This document shows, in pieces, positions 46,395-58,409 of a DNA stretch of 58,409 nucleotides (position 1 is its first letter; the number at the start of each line of letters is the position of its first letter). The translations under genes and the position numbers were made by a program. The notes under the pieces are model-generated. The model was not told the DNA's origin and searched no databases. It saw nothing but the letters and a program-made list of their open reading frames with translations. Location of the stretch: assembly GCA_028873525.1 (NCBI GenBank), contig JAGWIM010000003.1:1-58409 (forward strand), given 5' to 3'. The DNA comes from Pseudomonadota bacterium (lineage in GTDB: Bacteria; Pseudomonadota; Alphaproteobacteria; Rickettsiales; SXRF01).

Positions 46395-47321
46395 ATGGCA
46401 TGTAATTCCCCTTTGCAATCGGCGCCGGTTTCTGCTAGAGAGGCTGTGCGCGACGCGGTGATGGCCCTGCAGCGGGCCGGTGTCGAAACCGCGTCGCTGG
46501 ATGCACGGGTGCTGTTGGAATACGTGCTTGGCGCAAGCCGCGAGGAGTTACTCGCCGCGATGGATGTGCCGATCGATGACAGCCAGAATGCCGCGTACCG
46601 CGAATTGGTGAAAAAACGTGCACGGCGCTGTCCGGTGTCGCAGCTTACCGGTCGGCGGGAGTTCTGGGGGCTGACGTTTAAGGTGACGGCGGATACGCTC
46701 GATCCGCGCCCTGACAGCGAAACGCTGGTCGAGGCGGTGCTCGAAGCCGTGGAGGGTGGAACGTGGAACGTGAAACGAGATAATGTTTTGCCACGCGCCA
46801 CGCGCCATATGCCGCAAACCATTCTTGATTTGGGAACCGGAACGGGTTGCCTGCTGATCGCATTGTTGAGGGAATGTAAAAATGCAGAAGGAATTGGCGT
46901 GGATTTGAGTGATGCAGCAATCGCCGTAGCGCGCGAAAATGCCGCTGCCCTGGGGGTCGGTAATCGTGCCCGCTTCATCGCCGGTAACTGGAACGCGCCG
47001 CTTGACGGGAGATTCGACAGTATACTTTCCAATCCGCCCTATATTCCCACCGGGGAGATTGCCACGCTGGCGCCGGAAGTGGCGCAGCATGAGCCGAAAC
47101 TGGCGCTCGACGGCGGCGCCGATGGGCTGGACGCCTACCGTGCCATCCTGCCGCGACTTTCAGGATTGCTGGCGGAACGTGGCCGCGCATTTCTCGAAAT
47201 CGGCAAGGGGCAGGAGGAAGATGTAATTACGCTGGCGCGGCAGAGTGGGCTTGCCGCCCTTGGCGTGAAACAGGATTTAGGCGGTGTGACGCGGTGCGTC
47301 ATGCTGGCTATGCAAAACTAA
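46395..47321 (+). CDS. prmC: Release-factor glutamine methyltransferase PrmC, with a repeat insertion
   Basis: Methylates the GGQ glutamine of RF1/RF2. The N-terminal helical domain has LDARVLLEYVLGASREELLA. The methyltransferase domain has ILDLGTGTGCLLIALL, GVDLSDAAIAVARENAAALG and the NPPY motif in ILSNPPYIPTGEI. PVSQLTGRREFWGLTFKV and LDPRPDSETLVEAVLE precede it. 308 aa, longer than the usual 275-290. Residues about 119-140 (EGGTWNVKRDNVLPRATRHM), between the DSETLVEAVLE helix and the SAM loop, are a translated palindrome. The catalytic motifs are unchanged. Confidence 0.95.
   Translation: MACNSPLQSAPVSAREAVRDAVMALQRAGVETASLDARVLLEYVLGASREELLAAMDVPIDDSQNAAYRELVKKRARRCPVSQLTGRREFWGLTFKVTADTLDPRPDSETLVEAVLEAVEGGTWNVKRDNVLPRATRHMPQTILDLGTGTGCLLIALLRECKNAEGIGVDLSDAAIAVARENAAALGVGNRARFIAGNWNAPLDGRFDSILSNPPYIPTGEIATLAPEVAQHEPKLALDGGADGLDAYRAILPRLSGLLAERGRAFLEIGKGQEEDVITLARQSGLAALGVKQDLGGVTRCVMLAMQN
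46757..46807. repeat. Word-repeat palindrome inside prmC
   Basis: tggaacgtggaacgtgaaac (46757-46776) opposite gttttgccacgcgccacgcg and on (46785-46807), an imperfect reverse complement with the same tandem gtgg/ccac words as the ubiG element at 37741. In frame, before the SAM-binding loop. Confidence 0.8.
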
Positions 47322-47342
47322 CCATCAACCAATGGAGTGACA

Positions 47343-47780
47343 ATGCGACGGAGACCCAATAATCAGAATAACGGCGGCAGCTATAACAACCAGAACCGCC
47401 GGCCACGCTATCAGGGCGGCAGCGATCGCCAGCCTCACCATAATTCCGGCGGCGGCCATCGCCCGCGCCGCAATTACGCGCAGGCGCGCGAGAAATATCT
47501 CCTGCAGGCGCGCGACGCGCTGGCGTCCGGCGACCGCGTGCTGGCCGAGAATTATTTTCAGCATGCTGATCACTGTTACCGCATGATGGTGGAAGAAGGG
47601 TATTTCACCCGCCACCAACAGCCTTCGCAGCCTGCGGATACGCAGTCGACGGCGGTGCCATCTGAGGAATTTATTCAAGAAAACACAGACCAGTTACCAG
47701 CGTTTCTTAATGCGCCAGTTGAGCAACAGAAGCCGGTCGACCCGGGGACTATACAGAACTGGGAAGAGCGGGATGCTTAA
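47343..47780 (+). CDS. DUF4167 RNA-binding-type protein
   Basis: 145 aa. The start MRRRPNNQNNGGSYN follows GGAG; a GTG two codons upstream is less likely. The N-terminus is Arg/Asn/Gly-rich and disordered (RRPRYQGGSDRQPHH...), followed by the conserved NYAQAREKYLLQARDALASG, DRVLAENYFQHADHCYRMM block that defines DUF4167. The C-terminus is variable. It is an alphaproteobacterial family found directly after prmC, with proposed RNA binding; no function is proven from the sequence. A hairpin terminator candidate follows. Confidence 0.9.
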   Translation: MRRRPNNQNNGGSYNNQNRRPRYQGGSDRQPHHNSGGGHRPRRNYAQAREKYLLQARDALASGDRVLAENYFQHADHCYRMMVEEGYFTRHQQPSQPADTQSTAVPSEEFIQENTDQLPAFLNAPVEQQKPVDPGTIQNWEERDA

Positions 47781-47821
47781 CCAGCCCCGCCGAATGGCGG
47801 GGGCTGGATTTATCCATTTTT
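47781..47821 (+). terminator. Probable terminator after DUF4167
   Basis: ccagccccgcc (47781-47791) and ggcgggggctgg (47796-47807) form a strong hairpin with a 4-base loop and one bulged G, then a T-rich stretch (atttatccattttta). The T-run is not directly attached to the stem, so Rho-independent strength is uncertain. It closes the ispG-hisS-prfA-prmC-DUF4167 run. Confidence 0.55.
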
Positions 47822-47927
47822 AGTTAGGTAAAAATTGTTCAACGGTTTTTCCCGCCAAATCTATTTTTTGTGAATTGATCGGCGAAGCTGGAGAGTTTCA
47901 GGCCTTTTAATACCCCCAATCTGTGAA

Positions 47928-48146
47928 GTGCTGACTCCCCATCAGCAATTAAAATTGAAAAAAGATTTTACGGCGCTCTCGGTTACTTCTACCGGTACGT
48001 TATTACCTCTGGCTCTCAGTATGCATGTCGATAACTGGAATCGGGAAATACATGAAGTCATTACTTACCTTGAACCGATTGTGACCAATCATATGGGCAG
48101 TATGTCTGTAATGCCTACTAACGCTTTGATCCCATCGCGGAGTTAG
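47928..48146 (+). CDS. Doubtful AT-rich 72-codon ORF
   Basis: The 337 bases from 47781 to 48117 contain the terminator and this GTG-initiated ORF (MLTPHQQLKLKKDFTALSV...). No ribosome-binding site or family is seen, and its end overlaps the convergent DUF3108 gene by 29 bases. The AT-rich composition is like the confident orphans, so it may be a small gene or the remnant of a longer one. Nothing else is recognised in the gap. Confidence 0.3.
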   Translation: MLTPHQQLKLKKDFTALSVTSTGTLLPLALSMHVDNWNREIHEVITYLEPIVTNHMGSMSVMPTNALIPSRS

Positions 48147-49044
48147 GGGCTTGTTTAATCCCCAGCAAACAACTCTCGCCATTCAGGCATTCCTTGGCCA
48201 GCGTGGCGGTGAGCAGGCCGAAGGGCAGCGCCATTTGTAATTTCAATGGCATCAGTTTGGCGTCATCGCTGAAATATATGTAAAGAGTCGGGTCGTCCGG
48301 CCCGAAACCCGCTAATTCCTTCCTGGTGAAACCCGCCAGCGGTTTGCGCCGCGCCGCCACTGCGATGACCGGCAGTTTGCCAGTCCCATAGAAAATAATC
48401 TTTTTGCCGAGTATGATGAAATCGGCCTCGCTTAGCCGGTTGCCGTCATAGACGTTTATAAAAAATTCCTCCCTCCCCCTGTGGGAGGGGGTTAGGGGGC
48501 GGGGGTCTCTTATTGAAGAAGCCCCCTCTCCCCGACCCTCCCCCCCAGGGGTGGAGGGAGCAGTACGCGCTTCCTGCAATTTTTCCCGCGCCTCGATGAT
48601 AAGGCTTAAGGGATCCACCGCGTTTTTCAGTATCGCCGCCGGTACGGCCGGGCGCGTGACGTGGTTCTCCGGCGGGATTTGCGTTTCCTGCACGCGCCCG
48701 TTTTTCCTCACCAGCCGGATGTAGTGTTTTTTGCCTCGCGTCTGGTAATGCGTTTCGTATTCGATGGCCGGATAAATGAAATGCTCTCCGCTGGCTTCTG
48801 TCGTTGAATGGCTCTGGTGCTTGACGAAGAGCCTGAGCAGCCCGCTGGTGGTGATGTCGGCGGCGACGGCGTAATGGCCTGGCGTCTGCTCGATGTCGAT
48901 GCCCATCTTGCCGATGGGGATGCCGGAGAAGGTGCAGATATAGATGCCCTTGAAATTGATCGGGCTTCCCGCCTCGCCGGCTAGGGCAGGGCAGGATAAC
49001 AACATGAGAACGAGGGTGTTGAAAAAATAGTGTTTCATAGCCAT
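48118..49044 (-). CDS. DUF3108 exported protein, with a repeat insertion
   Basis: 308 aa. Signal peptide at residues 1-23 (MKHYFFNTLVLMLLSCPALA from the second Met), so exported to the periplasm or outer membrane face. It resembles DUF3108 proteins: INFKGIYICTFSGIPIGKMG, YAVAADITTSGLLRLFV, DPLSLIIEAREKLQEA, FINVYDGNRLSEADFIILG, and LYIYFSDDAKLMPLKLQMAL at the end. Function unknown; the family is a lipocalin-like beta-barrel found in alphaproteobacteria. Residues about 161-191 (TAPSTPGGEGRGEG...PLTPSHRGREE) are a class B repeat translation in a loop between strands. Start at 49044 or the second Met, 49038. Confidence 0.85.
   Translation of the reverse strand: MAMKHYFFNTLVLMLLSCPALAGEAGSPINFKGIYICTFSGIPIGKMGIDIEQTPGHYAVAADITTSGLLRLFVKHQSHSTTEASGEHFIYPAIEYETHYQTRGKKHYIRLVRKNGRVQETQIPPENHVTRPAVPAAILKNAVDPLSLIIEAREKLQEARTAPSTPGGEGRGEGASSIRDPRPLTPSHRGREEFFINVYDGNRLSEADFIILGKKIIFYGTGKLPVIAVAARRKPLAGFTRKELAGFGPDDPTLYIYFSDDAKLMPLKLQMALPFGLLTATLAKECLNGESCLLGIKQAPNSAMGSKR
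48469..48560. repeat. Large class B palindrome inside the DUF3108 gene
   Basis: Outer arms ctccctcc (48469-48476) and ggagggag (48553-48560) are perfect. On the left, ccctccc (48471-48477) and gggaggg (48483-48489) form their own hairpin. The inner G-run and C-run tracts are complementary too. About 31 codons, in frame. Confidence 0.85.
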
Positions 49045-49148
49045 ATATCACTTAATCCTGCGGACGGTGAAGCCTTGGCGCAGGGTCTTTGGCAATGACG
49101 GGATCCTGTGCCCCGCCTATGACTCGCACGGGATTGACAGGATAAACC

Positions 49149-51745
<2,597 letters not shown>

Positions 51746-51749
<4 letters not shown>

Positions 51750-53095
51750 TTTTGCGCTGTATTCATCGCTAACTTTTCCCTGTCGCCCGCCGGCATTGCG
51801 GCAAGCTGTGTTTTGATGTGCGCGACGGCGTGGCGGAAGGCGAGAAGATCGCGGCCGCTCAGCACGTTTCCGGTCTTGAATTTCACGCCGGAGGGATTGA
51901 CCTGGCTGCCGTTTACCAGCACTTCATAATGCAGATGCGGGCCGGTGGCCATGCCGGTGGCGCCGACATAGGCGACGATCTGCCCCTGCTTGACATGCGA
52001 ACCTACGTGAATGCCGGAGGCATAGCGGCTGATATGGGCATAGGCGGTTTCATATTTTGGGCCGTGGCGCAGGCGGAGGTAATTGCCGTAGCCGCCGCGC
52101 CGCCCTTCGATTTCCACCACCCCGTCGCCGGCGGCGTAAATCGGCGTGCCGGTCACCGCGCCGAAATCCACGCCGCGGTGCATTTTTGAATAGCCAAGAA
52201 TCGGGTGTAGCCGCATGCCGTAGCCGGAAGTGATGCGCGCGCCGGGGATGGGCGTGCGAAGCAGCGCCTTGCGGACGCTTTCTCCTTTGGCGTTATAATA
52301 ATCGGCGCGTCCGTGCCGGTCGGCGTAGCGGTAGATTTTTAAGCGCCGGTTTCCTGAAATGAGTTCGGCAAATAATACATGGCCGTGGCCGACGCGACGT
52401 CCCGCGTTGGTTTCCAGCCGGTCGAACAGCACGTCCAGACGGTCGCCGGGCTTGATGTCGCGCTGGAAATCCACATCGTAGCTGTAGGCGGCGATGATTT
52501 CGTCAATCAAGGCGGGAGGAAGCCCGGCGGTATCGGCGGTTTCATACAGGCTGCTGGTGATGCGCCCGCTGACGTGCACGGCGCGGAGTTTAACCGGCAC
52601 GTCCTGTGTTTTCGCCGTAAAGCCGGATCCGTCCTTAAGCCGCGCCAGATCGATATTCACCACCGGCGAGGCGGGAAGCTTCAGGTGCGTGATGACCGGC
52701 GGGCTGCCCGGGATTTCACCTTTGCCAAGTTTCAGCGCTATATTCTCCCCGGCGACAAGCTTGCGCGGATCATAGACTTTCCGCACCGCCGCGACCGCTT
52801 CTCTGGCGTCATCCGGCGCGGCGCCGGCATCGGTGAGTATGCCCATCAGCGTGTCACCGCTTTCGGCTTTGAGTACGAGGGCCAGAGGATACACCGAAGG
52901 TGGCGGGGCAACAGGTGCGGCGTGTGCAGGCGCCGCCGCCACGACCGGAGGCAGGCCGGTCGTGGCCGGGGCTAAGGGAAAAAATACAGCGACAGCAGTC
53001 ACGCCGCAGGTGACGAGGAATGCGCAGGAGAGACGCGACGCCGTCCGCCGCGGGACGACACGGACGGGATAAACCGCACTCTTATCCTGTAACAT
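51746..53095 (-). CDS. M23-family peptidoglycan endopeptidase
   Basis: 449 aa, with a cytoplasmic basic N-terminus and one membrane anchor or signal ([20 protein letters not shown], about 23-42), then a Pro/Ala-rich stretch. Residues about 72-125 look like a LysM-like or OapA-type segment ([20 protein letters not shown]). A mid domain ([20 protein letters not shown]) is like MepM-type proteins. The LytM/M23 domain has the zinc ligands in MHRGVDFGA (HxxxD) and GPHLHYEV (HxH), so it is probably active in cleaving peptide cross-links during cell growth. Long GC-rich antiparallel ORFs here are shadows. Confidence 0.92.
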
Positions 53096-53447
53096 CGCGA
53101 TACTTCAACTCCTTGAAGCATTTACTGTAATCATCGGCGAGCCGATGATTTTTCCTAGGCGATTGCCACCGTCATGCCAATCATAAAAACGCCGTCTCCA
53201 TTTTTTTGTTTCCTGTTCGTACTTTTAGCTTGACGCGACAGCACGCTGACATTAAGTTACGCGCCTCGCTGATAAGGGCGATACTGCCATTCCAGCCTGT
53301 GTACGCCCAAAAGGTTACTAAAGGCTTAATGGCAAGTCCCCGTATTAGCGGTACTTTTTTTACGTTTCTTTAGTCGGCGGTTGTCGCTCCGCGCTGCGGG
53401 ATGAAGCTGCCTCTTAAAAACGAACCTGAATAGATAAGGACTCTATA
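53096..53447 (+). other. str operon leader region
   Basis: 352 bases without a gene, between the divergent M23 peptidase and rpsL. It holds the possible promoter at 53230, a T-rich segment (actttttttacgtttcttta) about 90 bases before rpsL and a strong AAGGA ribosome-binding site. A short region near 53390 (gctccgcgctgcggg) has local hairpin potential. No tRNA or known leader RNA was recognised. Confidence 0.6.
53230..53258 (+). promoter_or_regulatory. Possible str operon promoter
   Basis: TTGACG (53230-53235), 17-base spacer, TAAGTT (53253-53258). The -35 is near consensus; the -10 is weak, as is common in this class. It would give a leader of about 180 bases before rpsL. Confidence 0.4.
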
Positions 53448-53819
53448 ATGCCGACCATTAACCAGTTGGTCCGCGGTGGCCGCCGTTCCGTTGCCAGGCG
53501 CGACAAGGTGCCGGCGCTGGAAAAATGCCCGCAGAAACGCGGCGTGTGCACGCAGGTCAAGACCACGACGCCCAAGAAACCGAACTCGGCGTTGCGTAAA
53601 GTCGCCAAGGTGCGTTTTACCAACGGGTTCGAAGCGTTCTGTTATATTCCCGGCGAAGGCCATAACCTGCAGGAACACAGCGTGGTGCTGATCCGCGGCG
53701 GCCGCGTGAAGGATTTGCCCGGCGTGCGCTATCACATCATTCGCGGCACGCTCGATACCCAGGGTGTCAAGAACCGCAAGCAATCGCGCTCGGCTTACGG
53801 CGCGAAGAGACCGAAGTGA
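53448..53819 (+). CDS. rpsL: 30S ribosomal protein S12
   Basis: Decoding-centre protein, 123 aa. [60 protein letters not shown] and [20 protein letters not shown] are canonical. The two lysines whose change gives streptomycin resistance (in TPKKPNS and GRVKDLPG) look wild type, and the PGVRYH loop is normal. First gene of the str operon. It is separated from rpsG by a class A palindrome. Confidence 0.98.
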   Translation: MPTINQLVRGGRRSVARRDKVPALEKCPQKRGVCTQVKTTTPKKPNSALRKVAKVRFTNGFEAFCYIPGEGHNLQEHSVVLIRGGRVKDLPGVRYHIIRGTLDTQGVKNRKQSRSAYGAKRPK

Positions 53820-53854
53820 TGGTAAATCCCGGCGGCGTGGCCGCTTAGGTTCCC

Positions 53855-53923
53855 GTCATCTCCGCGAAGGCGGGGATCCAGGGAAACAAAAAGGAAATGG
53901 CTTCCCGCCTGCGCGGGAATGAC
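53855..53923. repeat. Class A palindromic element between rpsL and rpsG
   Basis: Arms 53855-53876 (gtcatctccgcgaaggcggg and on) and 53902-53923 match in reverse at 18 of 22 positions. It lies within a ribosomal-protein operon and would form a hairpin in the polycistronic mRNA, 18 bases before the rpsG ATG. Confidence 0.9.
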
Positions 53924-53940
53924 AAGGAAAAGGAAGAATT

Positions 53941-54411
53941 ATGAGTCGTCGCCATGCTGCACAAAAACGCCACGTCCTGCCGGACGCCAAATTCGGCGAT
54001 ATCGTGCTGACCAAGCTTATCAACACAATGATGTATAGCGGTAAGAAGTCCGCCGCCGAAACCATCGCCTATGAAGCGCTCGACATCATCAAGAAGAAAA
54101 CCAGCGCCGATCCGCTCAAATTTTTCCACGACGCGCTCTCCAATATCAAGCCGTCGATCGAAGTGCGGTCACGCCGCGTCGGCGGCGCAACCTACCAGGT
54201 GCCGACCGAGGTGCGCGAAGAGCGCCGCCTGGCGCTTGCCCTGCGCTGGCTGATCGAAGCGGCCCGCGCCCGCAAGGAAAAAACCATGCGCGATCGCATT
54301 GCCAATGAACTGATGGACGCGGCCAACGGCCGCGGCGGCGCGGTCACCAAGCGCGAAAACACGCACAAGATGGCCGAAGCCAACAAAGCCTTCTCGCATT
54401 ACAGGTGGTAG
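53941..54411 (+). CDS. rpsG: 30S ribosomal protein S7
   Basis: Assembly protein of the 30S head, 156 aa. [72 protein letters not shown] and RREN-like [23 protein letters not shown] tail follow the family. AAGGA lies about 9 bases before the ATG. It is followed, 4 bases later, by an orphan instead of fusA. Confidence 0.98.
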   Translation: MSRRHAAQKRHVLPDAKFGDIVLTKLINTMMYSGKKSAAETIAYEALDIIKKKTSADPLKFFHDALSNIKPSIEVRSRRVGGATYQVPTEVREERRLALALRWLIEAARARKEKTMRDRIANELMDAANGRGGAVTKRENTHKMAEANKAFSHYRW

Positions 54412-54415
54412 GCAG

Positions 54416-54838
54416 ATGCAATCCTCCGCTGAAACAATGCTGCACGACCACAATCATGGGTTCCAGGATACCGACTATCCGGCCTTACGGAATCTCTATG
54501 CATTGTGGTATGCCCGCTTCCTGCCGCAAGGTGTGCTTGGCAAGATCGGTGCAAACGGCCAGGTTATCGAGCGCACGGTCGAGGGTGAGCGTGCCGGCGC
54601 GCCGCTGCAGGCGCAGGCGACCAACGAATTCGTCAAGATCATGCCGGCACTGCTGATTGCCCGCGAGATGTATGAAACGCGCGACACCGCCGCTCTTCGG
54701 AATCCGGAAACGAAACAGGCGCTGGCCACTGCCATCGGGTTTTTTGTTGCTTGCGGCCACGATCACCATAACACTATCCTCGCCACGCTGGACGCGCTCT
54801 ATCGGCAAGCGCCGCCGCTCGCTGCGGGACGGAGTTAA
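54416..54838 (+). CDS. Orphan His-rich protein inside the str operon, 140 aa
   Basis: No family recognised. The ATG lies 5 bases after the rpsG stop codon begins its gap, with AGGTGG (in the end of rpsG) as a possible ribosome-binding site. The stop is 2 bases before the fusA ATG. GC and codon use resemble the neighbours, so it looks settled. It is mainly helical ([35 protein letters not shown]), with two His/Asp-rich clusters, [13 protein letters not shown] and CGHDHHNTI, that could bind metal. No signal peptide. Cotranscription with S7 and EF-G is nearly certain from spacing. A role in translation is inference only. Confidence 0.75.
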   Translation: MQSSAETMLHDHNHGFQDTDYPALRNLYALWYARFLPQGVLGKIGANGQVIERTVEGERAGAPLQAQATNEFVKIMPALLIAREMYETRDTAALRNPETKQALATAIGFFVACGHDHHNTILATLDALYRQAPPLAAGRS

Positions 54839-54840
54839 TC

Positions 54841-56916
<2,076 letters not shown>

Positions 56917-56929
56917 ACGAAGTGAAAGC

Positions 56930-56965
56930 AATCGCGCCGTAGCTCCGAAGGAGCGAAGGCAGATG
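56930..56965. repeat. Class D repeat between fusA and the 75-aa orphan
   Basis: Contains gcgccgtagctccgaaggag; gctccgaaggagc (56942-56954) is a small hairpin. It shares the gccgtagct word with the arnT element. No long opposing arm seen. Confidence 0.6.
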
Positions 56966-56985
56966 GCGAAAGAAAGTAAGAAGTT

Positions 56986-57213
56986 ATGAAAAAAGAATTT
57001 GAGATTGCACTGCAAAATCCCATCAAACCGGACGCAAATCCGGTTCAGATGAAAGCGCGTGTGGATGAAGTGGCTCCAGATGCCAGCACGGCAATTATCG
57101 AAAATCCAACTGTGAAGGATATCAACACGCTGCGTCGTAATTCCGATGTGGTGGTTGTTACGCCTTCTGTTGAGAGACAGATTTCAACTGGTACGACACA
57201 ATTAGGAGCCTAA
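56986..57213 (+). CDS. Small orphan between fusA and tuf, 75 aa
   Basis: No family recognised ([20 protein letters not shown]...). It ends 1 base before the tuf ATG, and its end contains the AGGAG ribosome-binding site of tuf. AT-richer than fusA and tuf. No signal peptide or cysteine, probably unstructured or a small beta domain. An AAGAAG sequence just before the ATG is a weak ribosome-binding site. Whether it is translated is uncertain. rpsL-rpsG-fusA-tuf is normally uninterrupted here. Confidence 0.55.
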   Translation: MKKEFEIALQNPIKPDANPVQMKARVDEVAPDASTAIIENPTVKDINTLRRNSDVVVVTPSVERQISTGTTQLGA

Positions 57214-57214
57214 C

Positions 57215-58405
<1,191 letters not shown>

Positions 58406-58409
58406 GGAG

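Noticed and set aside
45713-47032. 439-codon minus-strand ORF opposite prfA and prmC
   Set aside because: Shadow of two conserved coupled genes.
49078-49145. Possible class A element before clpB
   Set aside because: Contains gacgggatcctgtgcc and cgcacgggattgacagg, but the arms do not pair as reverse complements; too weak to list.

Overview
The window is one contiguous stretch of chromosome from an alphaproteobacterium, probably an uncultivated or deeply branching lineage. The evidence is gene content and order: carA/carB/greA, rnd near aspS, ubiG/lysC then ispG-hisS-prfA-prmC-DUF4167-clpB, and the str operon rpsL-rpsG-fusA-tuf. An intracellular polyhydroxyalkanoate depolymerase and a DUF4167 protein, both typical of alphaproteobacteria, support this. 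A frataxin (CyaY), which is patchy in the class, is also present. Most genes are GC-rich. Several orphan genes and part of hisS are visibly AT-richer.

Layout. 1-9.3 kb: truncated panB on the + strand, then a minus-strand block reading carA, a secreted orphan, carB, greA, lhgD (L-2-hydroxyglutarate dehydrogenase), mug and an orphan. 9.4-14.1 kb: phaZ (minus), then cyaY coupled to an MsbA-type ABC exporter, and an EAL-domain protein. 14.1-20.2 kb: a minus-strand operon MFS-arnT-arnB-arnC-arnA(dehydrogenase only), a reduced lipid A aminoarabinose pathway. 20.3-30.7 kb: a two-gene anion-type ABC importer, a cold-shock protein, typA, uvrB, a CLC transporter and rnd. 30.8-37.3 kb: an accessory-like stretch with orphan genes and a ParB-like protein placed around DUF167, aspS and a Nit amidase. 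37.4-49 kb: ubiG, a TPR-methyltransferase, rimI-like, lysC, an FMN oxidoreductase, a RodZ-like protein, ispG, hisS, prfA, prmC, DUF4167 and DUF3108. 49-58.4 kb: clpB, an M23 peptidase, then the str operon, interrupted by two orphan ORFs.

The most striking signal is a set of dispersed palindromic repeat families. They lie between genes and also in frame inside conserved genes: carA (2), carB (2), cyaY, the ABC exporter, arnT, ubiG (2), the FMN oxidoreductase (2), prmC and DUF3108. Others form the ends of proteins (Mug N-terminus, LhgD C-terminus, HisS C-terminus, DUF167 N-terminus). Four loose sequence classes can be told apart: (A) a gtcattcccgcg/gcggggatccag type; (B) a C-run/G-run ctccccct..aggggga type; (C) word-repeat types built from cagttgtcag, cagatgtcag or gtggaaagtgg; (D) a cgctacgctgag or ttcgctaaagctacgg type. 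The arrangement resembles Rickettsia palindromic elements, but the sequences differ and several unrelated families occur together. This is the best candidate here for something undescribed.
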